Counted from the first letter of the stretch, positions 19,033 to 28,332 are shown. The stretch is 64,000 bases of DNA from an uncultured Verrucomicrobiota bacterium (GCA_903848465.1 CAINGK010000125.1:62001-126000); one strand, 5' to 3'. Notes: generated by a model from the sequence alone, not told the origin. Made by a program: numbers and translations.

Positions 19033-20265
19033 TTACGCGAGCTGATCGAGCACGCTCTTGAAAAGGGTCAGCCCTTCTTCGGCATGGGCTGCGGTGATGT
19101 TCAGTGGTGAGAGCCAGCGCACGACATTGGGGCCGGCGGGAGTGACCATCATGCCAGCATCCAGCAGCAGTTGCGCGAGGAAAATGGAAGGCAACTTGCC
19201 ACCTGATTTGGTGGAGATGGCCTCAGCATTGAGTTCAAAGCCGATGAACAGGCCGAGCTGGCGCACTTCTTTGATCAGCACGTGATTCCATGCACTAGCT
19301 GCCGCAGCGATGGCCGCTCCGCGAATTTTGGCATTGTCGCAGAGATGTTCGTCCAAAATCGTGCGCAGGGTGGCGATACCGACGGCGCAGGCGAGGGGGG
19401 AGCCGCCATACGTTGTGCCATGGGTGCCGGGGCCGAGTGTCTTGCTCATATCACGGCGGTCATTGACCCAGAACGAGCCGAGCGGGAAGCCGCTGCCAAT
19501 GGCCTTGGCCCAACTGATGCCGTCGGGCTGGATTTCATCTCCCGGAATGATGCTGCGCCAGCCAGCCATCTCGCCAGCACGGCCAAAGCCGCACTGCACT
19601 TCGTCCAACAGCAGTAGCAGATCTTTTTCGCGGCACAAACGCTGGGCGGCACGCAGAAACTCGGGTGTGACAGCGTTCACACCGCTCTCTCCCTGAATCG
19701 GCTCCACGAGAATGGCGACCGTCTTGTCGGTGATCGCAGCTTCGAGTGCCGCAATGTCGTTGAAAGGGGAATAAACAAATCCCGGCGGCAGCGGACCAAA
19801 GCCACCGTGGATTTTCTCCTGCGCCGTGGCGGTCATGGCACCGAAGGTGCGGCCATGAAAGGAACCGGTGAAGGTGATGATCTCGTAACGTCCGCCGGTC
19901 TGCTGGCCGTATTTTCGAGCCAGCTTGAGTAGGCCTTCATTCGCCTCCGCGCCGCTGTTGCAGAAGAAGCACTTGCCGGCAATGCCCACACATTCCTCCA
20001 CCAAAATGCGCGCCAATTCGGCCTGCTTGTCGATGCAGTACCAGTTCGAAACGTGGATGAGTGTGTTCGCCTGCTCCGTGAGCGCCTTCACCACCGTAGG
20101 TGGGCAGTGACCCAGCGGGCACACGGCCACACCACCGGCAAAGTCGAGATACTTCTTCCCATCACGATCCCACACGTACGGGCCTTCGCCACGCACTGGC
20201 CACACGTTATAACGACCGTAGTTCGGCAGGACGAACTCCTGCATCAGTTGATCACTCGTTCTCAT
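19033..20265 (-). CDS. argD: Acetylornithine aminotransferase
   Basis: 410 aa class III PLP aminotransferase that makes N-acetylornithine. Family marks include FCNSGAEANEGLLKLARK, FTGSFHGRTFGAM, LLLLDEVQCGFGRAG and the PLP lysine in ISWAKAIGSGFPLG. The ATG at 20265 (MRTSDQLMQEF) lies 7 bases after the argB stop; the open frame upstream overlaps argB and is not real. Succinyl-diaminopimelate transamination is a known side activity of the family. Confidence 0.95.
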   Translation of the reverse strand: MRTSDQLMQEFVLPNYGRYNVWPVRGEGPYVWDRDGKKYLDFAGGVAVCPLGHCPPTVVKALTEQANTLIHVSNWYCIDKQAELARILVEECVGIAGKCFFCNSGAEANEGLLKLARKYGQQTGGRYEIITFTGSFHGRTFGAMTATAQEKIHGGFGPLPPGFVYSPFNDIAALEAAITDKTVAILVEPIQGESGVNAVTPEFLRAAQRLCREKDLLLLLDEVQCGFGRAGEMAGWRSIIPGDEIQPDGISWAKAIGSGFPLGSFWVNDRRDMSKTLGPGTHGTTYGGSPLACAVGIATLRTILDEHLCDNAKIRGAAIAAAASAWNHVLIKEVRQLGLFIGFELNAEAISTKSGGKLPSIFLAQLLLDAGMMVTPAGPNVVRWLSPLNITAAHAEEGLTLFKSVLDQLA

Positions 20266-20272
20266 CTCAGGG

Positions 20273-21130
20273 TTACAAATGGATTTCGGTGCCGATCCCG
20301 CCGTCGGTGAAGATTTCGAGGATGAGCGCATGCGGCAGGCGGCCGTCGATGAGATGCACTTTGCCAACGCCGCCGCGTAGAGAATCCAGCGATGAGTCCA
20401 CTTTGGGGATCATGCCGCCGCTGATGATGCCTTCCGCTTTCAGTTTGGCGATGGCGGCCTCATCGAGGCTGGGGATAAGCGTGGTGTCGTCCTTCGGATC
20501 GCGCATCACGCCGCGCACGTCGCTGAGGAAGATGAGCTTGGTGGCCTTGAGGCGCTTGGCCAGACCGCAGGCCGCGAGATCGGCGTTCACATTGAGCGTT
20601 TTTCCAGAGGAAAGTTCGCGCGCGACGGGGGAGACCACAGGCACAAACTCGCCCGCCACCGCCGCCTGGATCAAGCCCAACTTGCAGTCGTTGACTTCAC
20701 CGACCCAGCCGAGATCACCCTTCATTTTTTCGCCAATGAAGACTTCGGTGCCAGGAATGCCGACCGCTTTGCCGCCGAAAGCGTTGATCTTGGTCACGAT
20801 CTCCGGGTTGATCACGCGGGCGAGTGTCTCCTCCACGATCTTGATGGTCTCGTCGTCCGTGACGCGCATACCGTTGATGAACTTCGCCTGCAGGCCGGAC
20901 TCCGTCATGGCCTTCGAGATCGCCTTGCCGCCACCGTGAACGATCACGGGATTGATGCCCACGGCTTCGAGGAAAACGACGTCACGCAGGAAGGAGTCCA
21001 CCTGGACAGGGTCTTCCATCGCACTGCCGCCGACCTTGATCAAAAACGTGCAGCCACGAAAGCTCTGCATGTAGGGCAGGGCTTCAAGCAGTACGGCGGA
21101 TTTGGTGATTTGAGCGTCGAGAGGATTCAT
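20273..21130 (-). CDS. argB: Acetylglutamate kinase
   Basis: 285 aa amino-acid kinase phosphorylating N-acetylglutamate. FLIKVGGSAMED, VIVHGGGKAISKAM, LNVNADLAACGLAKRL, LIFLSDVRGVM and the GGMIPKVDSSLDSLRGGVGKVHLIDGR stretch identify it. An N-terminal helix precedes the kinase core (LDAQITKSAVLLEALPYMQSF), the element that in hexameric enzymes carries arginine feedback, so it may be inhibited by arginine (inference). It sits between argJ and argD. Confidence 0.95.
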   Translation of the reverse strand: MNPLDAQITKSAVLLEALPYMQSFRGCTFLIKVGGSAMEDPVQVDSFLRDVVFLEAVGINPVIVHGGGKAISKAMTESGLQAKFINGMRVTDDETIKIVEETLARVINPEIVTKINAFGGKAVGIPGTEVFIGEKMKGDLGWVGEVNDCKLGLIQAAVAGEFVPVVSPVARELSSGKTLNVNADLAACGLAKRLKATKLIFLSDVRGVMRDPKDDTTLIPSLDEAAIAKLKAEGIISGGMIPKVDSSLDSLRGGVGKVHLIDGRLPHALILEIFTDGGIGTEIHL

Positions 21131-21157
21131 CGCGATGAATGTGAAGGCGTGACTCGA

Positions 21158-22444
21158 TCAAGCGAAGCCTTTCTGGCGTTTCGCATGGATGGCGGCGGAG
21201 TATTCCGAGCTGTTGAAATCCACGTATTCTTCGGACAGGTCGCTGGTGTAAACAGTGTAACCGCTGGTCCCGAGATTGAGATCAATGGTGACAGTGAACT
21301 TCGGCTCTTTAACGACTTTCTCCATCTCACCCACAGGCGTCTTCGTGGCCAAGCCGCCTTTGCAGGCCTGCAGACCGCCGAAATAGATGTCGATGAGCTC
21401 TTCACGAATGCGCGCGCCGGAATAACCGACGGCGTGGATGATGCGGCCCCAGTTCGGGTCGCAGCCATGGAAGGAGCATTTCACCAGTAGTGATTTGGCG
21501 ACGGTTTCGGCCACCTTGCGGGCGTCAGCGAGCGTGCGAGCATTGCGGACGCGGATTTCGACGAACTTGGTCACGCGCTCGCCGTCGCAGACGATCATCT
21601 TGGCGAGTTCCAGCATCACCTTGTGCAGCGCACAGCGAAAGAGCTCCGCTTCGGGCGAGCCTTTCTTAATCGTGGGCACATCCGACTGGCCGTTGCTCAT
21701 GACGATCACCGTGTCGTTCGTGCTGGTGTCGCCATCGATGGTGATGCAGTTGAAGCTCTTCTCTACAGCATAGCGCATGGAGCGGTGGAGTTCATCCTTG
21801 CCGATTTTCACGTCGGTGGTGATGAAGCAGAGCATCGTTGCCATGTTGGGACAGATCATGCCCGCACCTTTGGCGATACCGCCGATGCGGAAGCTGCCTT
21901 TGCCGCACGGCACATCGATCGCGAAGGTCTTGGGCCGCGTGTCGCTCGTCATGATCGCGGTCATGGCGTCATCGGAACCGTCAGACTTCAGTTTGGCCAC
22001 GGCATCCGGCACTTTGACAATGACACGCTCAATGGGCATCGGCATACCGATGATCCCGGTGGAGCAGACGAGCACTTGGCGCATTTTCACGCCGAGTTCT
22101 TCAGCGACGGCCATGGTCATGGCCTTGGCATCCTGAATGCCTTGCACGCCGGTGCAGGCGTTGGCGTTGCCGCTGTTGGCGATGATGGCGCGAATGTCGC
22201 TGCTTTTGATGTGCTGCTGGCAGACGCGTACGCAGGCGGCGCGGACTTTGTTGGTCGTGAAGACGGCATCCGTCATGGTCGGGCCGTCGGAGACGATGAG
22301 CGCGAGATCAAGGCGGGTGGCTTCGGGATTCTTGATGCCGCAGGTCACGGCGCTGGCGCGGAATCCCTTCGCGGCGGTGACTCCGCCGTCGATGACTTTG
22401 AATGGCACGCGGCACTCGCGTTCTTCAGTGGCTTTGGCAGGCAT
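21158..22444 (-). CDS. argJ: Glutamate N-acetyltransferase / ornithine acetyltransferase
   Basis: 428 aa. Recycles the acetyl group from acetylornithine to glutamate. The self-cleavage site that makes the two subunits is recognisable as PNMATMLCF, with cleavage expected before the Thr. ANSGNANACTGVQG, CSTGIIGMPMPIERV and the C-terminal GTSGYTVYTSDLSEEYVDFNS region fit. Whether it also accepts acetyl-CoA (bifunctional) cannot be told; a separate ArgA is encoded at 43583-44911. One base separates it from argC. Confidence 0.94.
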   Translation of the reverse strand: MPAKATEERECRVPFKVIDGGVTAAKGFRASAVTCGIKNPEATRLDLALIVSDGPTMTDAVFTTNKVRAACVRVCQQHIKSSDIRAIIANSGNANACTGVQGIQDAKAMTMAVAEELGVKMRQVLVCSTGIIGMPMPIERVIVKVPDAVAKLKSDGSDDAMTAIMTSDTRPKTFAIDVPCGKGSFRIGGIAKGAGMICPNMATMLCFITTDVKIGKDELHRSMRYAVEKSFNCITIDGDTSTNDTVIVMSNGQSDVPTIKKGSPEAELFRCALHKVMLELAKMIVCDGERVTKFVEIRVRNARTLADARKVAETVAKSLLVKCSFHGCDPNWGRIIHAVGYSGARIREELIDIYFGGLQACKGGLATKTPVGEMEKVVKEPKFTVTIDLNLGTSGYTVYTSDLSEEYVDFNSSEYSAAIHAKRQKGFA

Positions 22445-22445
22445 A

Positions 22446-23495
22446 TCAGATGTTCAGCAGGCCTGCGGTGGCCGCAAAGCCGCAGATGAGGTTCATGTTT
22501 TGCACGGCCTGGCCGGAGGCACCTTTGCCGATGTTGTCTTCGGTGCTCATCAAAATGAGCTGTCCGGCACGGGCATCGTAGGACCAGCCAATGTCCACGA
22601 AGTTGGTGCCGGTCACATTTTTGGTATCGGGAGATTGATTCACCCCTAGCAAACGCACAAAGGGTGCTGAATCGTAGGCCGAATGCAGTGCGGCGCTGAT
22701 TTGTTCAATCGTCACGCCGGGCTGTAGCTGCGCGAAGGTCGTCGTGCAGATGCCCGAATGCGTCGGCATAAGGTGGGGCACAAACGAGAGCTTCACCTCA
22801 CGGCCTGCGGCGAGGGCAAGTTCTTGGCCGATTTCACTCAGATGCCGGTGCAGTGGCACGCTGTAGCTGCGCACGCTGTTCTGCACCTCGCAGAAGAGCA
22901 GAGGAATGCTTTCCTTGCGTCCAGCACCACTGGCCCCGCTCATGCTGGCCACGGCTAGCGGCGACTCTGCAAGCAGTCCCGCTTTCAGCAGCGGAATGAG
23001 CGGCAGCAGAATGCTGGTGGGGTAGCAGCCAGGGCAGGCGATGAGCCGTGCGGTCTTGATCTGCTCCGCCCGTACTTCCGGCAGCGCATACACAGCTTCA
23101 TCGAGCAGTTCAGGTGCAGGATGCGCGTGGCCGTAGAATTCCTCATACAACGCCGGACTCCGCAGGCGGAAGTCCGCGCTGAGGTCGATCACCTTGAGGC
23201 CGAGCTCCAGCAGCGGTTTCGCATACTCGGCAGCAACTCCGTGTGGAACGGCCAGAAAGGCGATTTCGGCTCCGGCGGCCTTCAAGGCGGCGGCGTCAGG
23301 CGCGGTGAAGGTCAGTGCATCAGCGACACCCACACTGCGGAAGCGTGGAAACTCTTTGGAGAGCGCTTTTCCCGCCAGAGACCTCGAAGTCACTGCTACC
23401 AGTTCAACGTTCGGATGCCGCAGCAACAGGCGCAGCAATTCAGCTCCAGAATAACCACTGGCTCCAACGACGGCGACTTTGACAGGTGCGGACAT
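22446..23495 (-). CDS. argC: N-acetyl-gamma-glutamyl-phosphate reductase
   Basis: 349 aa, first gene of the arginine operon. NADPH-binding VAVVGASGYSGAELLRLLLRHP, the catalytic Cys in IACPGCYPTS, and the HRHLSEIG and FVPHLMPTHSGI segments are intact. The ATG at 23495 (MSAPVKVAV) is chosen because the frame further upstream is not protein-like. The operon promoter must lie in the 129 bases between this start and the divergent ClpX-like gene; no clear ARG box was recognised. Confidence 0.95.
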   Translation of the reverse strand: MSAPVKVAVVGASGYSGAELLRLLLRHPNVELVAVTSRSLAGKALSKEFPRFRSVGVADALTFTAPDAAALKAAGAEIAFLAVPHGVAAEYAKPLLELGLKVIDLSADFRLRSPALYEEFYGHAHPAPELLDEAVYALPEVRAEQIKTARLIACPGCYPTSILLPLIPLLKAGLLAESPLAVASMSGASGAGRKESIPLLFCEVQNSVRSYSVPLHRHLSEIGQELALAAGREVKLSFVPHLMPTHSGICTTTFAQLQPGVTIEQISAALHSAYDSAPFVRLLGVNQSPDTKNVTGTNFVDIGWSYDARAGQLILMSTEDNIGKGASGQAVQNMNLICGFAATAGLLNI

Positions 23496-23624
23496 AATGC
23501 GGGGGGCGGAGTATGGGATGTCACAGGGTCCGTGCAACCCTGAAAAAGAGCATTTCTTGCCGGTCCACAGCACGCATCGTGCCGCTTGTCAGCGGGCTTC
23601 GCCTCGCACACTATCATTACCCCC

Positions 23625-25307
23625 ATGAGCGACCCCACGCCCGAACCCCCAGAAACCGAAAAAACCAAAGCGCCCGGAAGTCCGGAAGAGATCACGCGCA
23701 AACTGGAGGATTTCATCAAAAACACGCTGGGCGGCCAGGTGCTGTTCACCCGTGTTGAAGGCCCTGGCGGGCGTCACATGCCGGACGGGGAGGAAAAGCC
23801 CGTCGAAGAAACCAAACCCGACCATGGCAGGGTCTTTGAGTTCAATTACCGGCCAGCCGACATCAAGGCGCATCTCGACCGTTTTGTGATCCGGCAGGAC
23901 GAGGCCAAAAAAGTGCTCGCCACCGCAGTGTGTGACCATTACCACCACGCCCAGATGCTGCGCGATGATCGTGCTTCTGACTCTGGTGGTACAAGGCTCG
24001 AATTCTCCAAGCAGAATGTCATCATCATTGGCCCCACCGGGGTCGGGAAGACCTACCTCGTCAAACACATTGCCGATCTCATTGGCGTGCCGTTTGTAAA
24101 GGCGGACGCGACAAAGTTCAGCGAAACCGGCTACGTCGGCGCGGATGTGGATGACCTAGTGCGTGATCTCGTGGCGAAAGCGAATGGCGACATCGAACTC
24201 GCGGAGCATGGCATTATCTATTTGGACGAAATCGACAAGCTCAGCAGCGGCCCCGAACGGCTGGGGCGCGATGTGAGCGGGCGCGGGGTGCAGACCACTC
24301 TGCTGAAATTGATGGAGGAAACCGAAGTGGCCCTCTACGCCCCAAACGACATCCGCAGCCAGATGCAGATGATGTTTGACACCCGCAAAGGCCGCACGGG
24401 CCGCGAGGTGGTCAACACGCGCAATATCCTCTTCATTGTCAGCGGTGCGTTTGGCGGTCTGGAAAAGCTCATTGAAAAGCGTACGAATCGGAAATCCATC
24501 GGCTTTGTCTCCTCGGACACAAAAACCACCTCTGCTGAGTATCTTTTTCGTGAAGCGCGCACCAAGGACTTCATTGACTATGGCTTCGAGGCTGAATTCA
24601 TTGGCCGCCTGCCCGTGCGTGTGGTCTGTGATCCGCTGAGCGCTGACGACATGTTCCAGATCATGAAGAACTCCGAAGGCAGCCTCATCCGCCAGTATGA
24701 GCGTGAGTTCGCCGCCTACGGGGTCAAGGCCGTCTTCAAGGACGACGCCCTGCGCGAGATCGCCAGCCGCGCTGAAGAAGAAAAGACCGGTGCACGCGGC
24801 CTCGTTACCGCTTGGGAGCGGGTGCTGCGTGATTTCAAATTTGAAATGCCCAGCCTTGGCCTGCCGGAACTGCTGATAGACGGCGCACTCGTCAGAGAGC
24901 CGGAACAAACGCTCGCCAGATGCCGCACTGACGCCGCCAGCCAGAGCAGAGAACTTGGTGCCGCCCATGCGGGCGAAGTCATGGCCTTTGCGGAACGTTT
25001 TCAGCGCGAGCATGGCTTCATGCTCGACTTCGACAGCGAAGCCGTGGCCGCTTTGGCCGTGCGGGCGCAGCGTGAAGGGCTGCATGTGGAGGCACTATGT
25101 GCGAAACTCTTCAAAGATTATCCCTTCGGCCTCAAACTTGTGACGCGCAGTACTGGCCAGACCAGTTTCGTCATCACCTCCGACGCGATTGCCAATCCAG
25201 ATAAGTATGTCAGCGAACTCGTCGTGAATGCCTGCCGCCATCAGCCGCAGCCGCCGGTTTCTAACATCATTGATCTCACTCCCGACTCACTCGCCCATGA
25301 ATCGTAA
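23625..25307 (+). CDS. ClpX-like AAA+ unfoldase lacking the zinc-binding domain
   Basis: 560 aa. Residues ~60-430 are a ClpX-type AAA+ module: Walker A GPTGVGKTYLVKHIA, pore loop ETGYVGADVDD, Walker B IIYLDEIDKLSS, the IGF loop (NRKSIGFVSS) that in ClpX docks on ClpP, the arginine-finger region DYGFEAEFIGRLP, and sensor 2 EEKTGARGL. The N-terminal zinc domain of true ClpX is replaced by a short charged tail (PEPPETEKTKAPG). About 120 extra residues at the C-terminus resemble a second copy of the AAA+ lid. A ClpP-dependent protease subunit is the best guess. The end overlaps the next gene by 11 bases. Confidence 0.85.
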   Translation: MSDPTPEPPETEKTKAPGSPEEITRKLEDFIKNTLGGQVLFTRVEGPGGRHMPDGEEKPVEETKPDHGRVFEFNYRPADIKAHLDRFVIRQDEAKKVLATAVCDHYHHAQMLRDDRASDSGGTRLEFSKQNVIIIGPTGVGKTYLVKHIADLIGVPFVKADATKFSETGYVGADVDDLVRDLVAKANGDIELAEHGIIYLDEIDKLSSGPERLGRDVSGRGVQTTLLKLMEETEVALYAPNDIRSQMQMMFDTRKGRTGREVVNTRNILFIVSGAFGGLEKLIEKRTNRKSIGFVSSDTKTTSAEYLFREARTKDFIDYGFEAEFIGRLPVRVVCDPLSADDMFQIMKNSEGSLIRQYEREFAAYGVKAVFKDDALREIASRAEEEKTGARGLVTAWERVLRDFKFEMPSLGLPELLIDGALVREPEQTLARCRTDAASQSRELGAAHAGEVMAFAERFQREHGFMLDFDSEAVAALAVRAQREGLHVEALCAKLFKDYPFGLKLVTRSTGQTSFVITSDAIANPDKYVSELVVNACRHQPQPPVSNIIDLTPDSLAHES

Positions 25308-26583
25308 TCATTCCGCCGCCATGTTCATTGGCGTGCTTGTCTGCATCCCGTTGCTGGCCTTGTATCATTTTGGCTTTTTCAAGGCCACGGCAGACTGGTT
25401 TGCAGTACTCTATGCGCGCGGTTTTATTTTGCCATCTGGCGGCTTGAAGCAGATCATCTGGCTCCAGTATGGCTACTATACCCTCATGGCCTTCATCAGT
25501 GCCTGGGTTTGCGTTGAGATGCCCTCACAGTGGCGGCGTTTTGCGTTCCTCCTCGGCGGCACCTTTCTCACGAGCACGTTTGCTTGCATCATGGCCATGA
25601 GCGGCATTTTGTTCGAGCCGATCTCTGGCTCATTGGCGCTGTGGTTCGCTGGCATCGCCGGTATTGCCGTGGGTGGTTCGGTCAACGCCTACCGCTGTCA
25701 TGTCATGCGGGACTACTTTGTCGGACGGCTTTCCACGCGTTTGTTTGAGGAACTCGCCGACCAAAACAACCCGGCGAAAATGACGGAGCGCCGTGAAATC
25801 ACCGTGCTGACCTGCCGTCTGCTGAATCATGGCGAACTCTCCACGGGCATTGAAGCGTCACAGTTCGAGGAACTTGCCACGCACTTCCAGCGCAGCATTT
25901 CGGATTTTCTCATCGCGCGCGGTGCCTACCTGGATGACTGCAATGCCCGGCAGGTGCGCGTCTTCTTCGGTTTCCCGCTGACAGATGAGCACCACGCCCT
26001 GCATGCCGTTCAGGTGGCCGCAGTACTGCGCACCCACTTGGCTACGCTAACTCGTGAGATCGAGCAACGCTTTGGCAAGAAAGCGCAGATCGGTGTAGCA
26101 TTCAGCACCGGACCGGCGGTCTGCGGGCTGTTTGGCGTCAGTCACTTTGAAAGTTTCAGTGCGGTGGGTGATGTGATCGATTTTTCCACCCAGCTATGTG
26201 TTTTGAATGCTGAGTATGGCAGCAAGGTGCTGCTGAGCGCGAGAACGTATGCTTTGGTGAAGGACACCGCCGAGGTGCGGCCGATGGAAATGGTCAGTTC
26301 CGTGGGTTCCAATCAGATGAGCGAGGTTTACGAACTGCTCGCTGAGAAAGGCACTCTTTCAGAGCCGGACATCCGCACCCGTGATGCCTTCTGGCAGGGT
26401 GTGGTGCAGTACCGCAAAGGTGAGCTGAAGCAGGCATTGGAAAGCTTCACCAGCGCATCCATCGAGGGCCGTGAGGATGCACCGCTGAAGTACTTCATAG
26501 AGCGCGTCGAACTGGCCTTGAAGGAGGCAGCATCGCCCGCAAAAGAGACGCCCAAACATTCGCGCAAACTCGCCACGACCTGA
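25297..26583 (+). CDS. Membrane protein with degenerate adenylate cyclase-like domain
   Basis: 428 aa. Four or so hydrophobic segments (residues ~10-135) are followed by a class III nucleotidyl cyclase-like domain (~165-350). The fold signature is visible (EITVLTCRLL, VRVFFGFPLTDEHHALHAVQ, SFSAVGDVIDFSTQL), but by eye-alignment both metal-binding Asp positions are Arg (Arg174, Arg218) and the transition-state Asn and Arg of VNxAxRL are Asp and Gln, so it is probably not an active cyclase. The C-terminus (~370-420) looks like a short helical repeat plus a basic tail. It overlaps the ClpX-like gene by 11 bases, implying co-translation and a linked role; recR follows 11 bases later. Confidence 0.75.
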   Translation: MNRNHSAAMFIGVLVCIPLLALYHFGFFKATADWFAVLYARGFILPSGGLKQIIWLQYGYYTLMAFISAWVCVEMPSQWRRFAFLLGGTFLTSTFACIMAMSGILFEPISGSLALWFAGIAGIAVGGSVNAYRCHVMRDYFVGRLSTRLFEELADQNNPAKMTERREITVLTCRLLNHGELSTGIEASQFEELATHFQRSISDFLIARGAYLDDCNARQVRVFFGFPLTDEHHALHAVQVAAVLRTHLATLTREIEQRFGKKAQIGVAFSTGPAVCGLFGVSHFESFSAVGDVIDFSTQLCVLNAEYGSKVLLSARTYALVKDTAEVRPMEMVSSVGSNQMSEVYELLAEKGTLSEPDIRTRDAFWQGVVQYRKGELKQALESFTSASIEGREDAPLKYFIERVELALKEAASPAKETPKHSRKLATT

Positions 26584-26594
26584 GTTTTTTCGCC

Positions 26595-27203
26595 GTGCGC
26601 ATTGACTATCCACCTGCAATCCAGCGCCTCGTCGCCCAGCTCAAATCGCTGCCCGGCCTGGGACCTCGTAGCGCGGAGCGTCTCATGATCTGGCTGCTGC
26701 AGATGCGCGATGAACGGATTACCGCACTCTCCAACACCTTGCTGGAGGCCAAGGACCGCATCGTTCCATGCGATGACTGCGGGTTCTTCATTGAAACCGA
26801 CAGTGCCTGCCTGCTTTGTCACGACCCCCGTCGCCAGCAGCAGCAGCTCTGCGTGGTCGAGCAGGCCGCAGATGTGCTGCGCATGGAGCGCTCGGGTGCG
26901 TTTCAAGGCTTGTACCATGTGCTGGGCGGCAGGCTTTCGCCGCTGGACAACGTGACTCCGGAAGACCTGCGCATGGAATCACTAGTCAATCGCGTGCGTG
27001 ATCTGCACACGGAAGAAGTCATCATCGCACTCGGTTCCGATGTCGAAGGCGAAGCCACCGCCAGCTACATCGCCGATCTGCTGCGACCCGCAGGGATCGC
27101 CATCACCCGCTTGGCCCAGGGCATGCCTGCTGGGGGCGGGCTTGACCACGTGGACGAACTCACGCTGTATCAGGCCCTGCACGGACGGCGGAAAATGGGA
27201 TAA
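26595..27203 (+). CDS. recR: Recombination mediator RecR
   Basis: 202 aa, GTG start at 26595. RecR loads RecA in the RecFOR gap-repair pathway. The N-terminal helix-hairpin-helix (LVAQLKSLPGLGPRSAERL), the Cys4 zinc finger CDDCGFFIETDSACLLC, and the Toprim domain (LCVVEQAADVLRMERSG, VIIALGSDVEGEATASYIA) are in the usual order and length. The C-terminal GLDHVDELTLYQALHGRRKM is canonical. dnaX and the YbaB gene, frequent recR neighbours, are not adjacent. Confidence 0.95.
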   Translation: MRIDYPPAIQRLVAQLKSLPGLGPRSAERLMIWLLQMRDERITALSNTLLEAKDRIVPCDDCGFFIETDSACLLCHDPRRQQQQLCVVEQAADVLRMERSGAFQGLYHVLGGRLSPLDNVTPEDLRMESLVNRVRDLHTEEVIIALGSDVEGEATASYIADLLRPAGIAITRLAQGMPAGGGLDHVDELTLYQALHGRRKMG

Positions 27204-27246
27204 TTCTTCTCGACAGATGGTTCTGCTTCACCCAAAAAGAACGTCC

Positions 27247-27954
27247 ATGGACTACCACATCGCTCGCAATGATCAGCAACTTGGCGTTTTTGCCGAGCCG
27301 GAAATCCAGTCGGGTATCGCAACTGGGCGTTTTTCAGCCGATGATCTGTTTTGGACTGAGGGCATGTCAGAATGGCAGAACCTGAGCACGCGGTTCAGCT
27401 TTCACGTCGTTCAGCCAATTTTTTCGGCCGCTGCCACCGCTGCTCCAGCTTTCAATCCATATGCGGCACCCAAGGCAAACATAGTCACGCCGGTGATGAT
27501 GCCAAAACTCGAACTCGCCTCGCGTGGCAGTCGGCTCGGGGCAGCTCTATTGGACGCTTTGGTCGGCATGTTCGTGGTTGGTCTGCCGGTGGTATGCGGA
27601 ATCGCCATGATTGATCACAAAAAGGATTCGGTTTCAACTGGCTCGGTGATCTGTTTCGTCCTCGCGGCTCTGGGTTTTCTGGCTCTCCTCATCTACAATA
27701 TTGTGCTGCTTTCCACGCAGGGGCAAACCCTCGCCAAAAAGTGGCTGGGCATCCGTATTGTGACGCATCCTGACGGTCAAAAACCTGGTTTCGTGAAGGC
27801 CTTCCTGCTGCGTTCGTTTGTCAACGGCATCATTGCCCAGGTGGTGCCGTTCTATCCCATTGTTGATGCCTGTTTCATTTTTCGCGAAGATCAGCGCTGT
27901 TTGCACGACATGATCGCAGACACCACTGTGATCGTGGACAATTCGGGCGCTTGA
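27247..27954 (+). CDS. GYF_2/RDD family membrane protein
   Basis: 235 aa. Residues ~1-55 form a GYF_2-like domain (MDYHIARNDQQLGVFAEPEI, DDLFWTEGMSEWQNL), a presumed protein-binding module. After a low-complexity Ala/Pro linker, residues ~90-230 are an RDD domain with about three transmembrane helices (SRGSRLGAALLDALV, GQTLAKKWLGIRIV, CLHDMIADT). This two-domain layout is frequent in Verrucomicrobia and Planctomycetes; function is unknown. The ATG at 27247 begins the GYF domain. It is convergent with the zincin gene, with no gap. Confidence 0.85.
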   Translation: MDYHIARNDQQLGVFAEPEIQSGIATGRFSADDLFWTEGMSEWQNLSTRFSFHVVQPIFSAAATAAPAFNPYAAPKANIVTPVMMPKLELASRGSRLGAALLDALVGMFVVGLPVVCGIAMIDHKKDSVSTGSVICFVLAALGFLALLIYNIVLLSTQGQTLAKKWLGIRIVTHPDGQKPGFVKAFLLRSFVNGIIAQVVPFYPIVDACFIFREDQRCLHDMIADTTVIVDNSGA

Positions 27955-28326
27955 TCACTCCAGCCCCAGTGCCGCTACTTCGTCTTCATCCAGTCCGAGG
28001 TAGTGGCCCAGTTCGTGGAGAAAGGTGATGCGGACTTCGTGGCGATAGGTAGCGAGATCCCCAGCGCATTCGTCCCAGAGGTTGTCCAGGAAAAGGCGGA
28101 TTCGTGGCATCTCGTCCGGAGTTTCCGGCAGCCCATCACTGCGGGAGAGACCTTCAAACAGCCCCAACAGATCAGGATCAAGATCCTCATCAATGTCGAT
28201 CAAGGCATCCATCTCCGTCAGCTCAATGCGGCAGTCACCTGCCTCTTGACGAATCTCTGTCGGCAGTGAAAGCAGCGTGTCTTTGACGACACGGGTGGCG
28301 ATGGTGAGTAGGCGTGGGAAGCGCAT
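27955..28326 (-). CDS. Zincin-like metallopeptidase family protein
   Basis: 123 aa small soluble protein of the zincin_1 / DUF1025 type. The motif FLHELGHYLGLDEDEV (HExxHxxGxxE/D) is the zinc site. Members of this family are conserved, short and of unproven substrate. It starts 7 bases after the M1 peptidase stop, so the two are probably co-transcribed. Confidence 0.85.
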   Translation of the reverse strand: MRFPRLLTIATRVVKDTLLSLPTEIRQEAGDCRIELTEMDALIDIDEDLDPDLLGLFEGLSRSDGLPETPDEMPRIRLFLDNLWDECAGDLATYRHEVRITFLHELGHYLGLDEDEVAALGLE

Positions 28327-28332
28327 GGTCGA

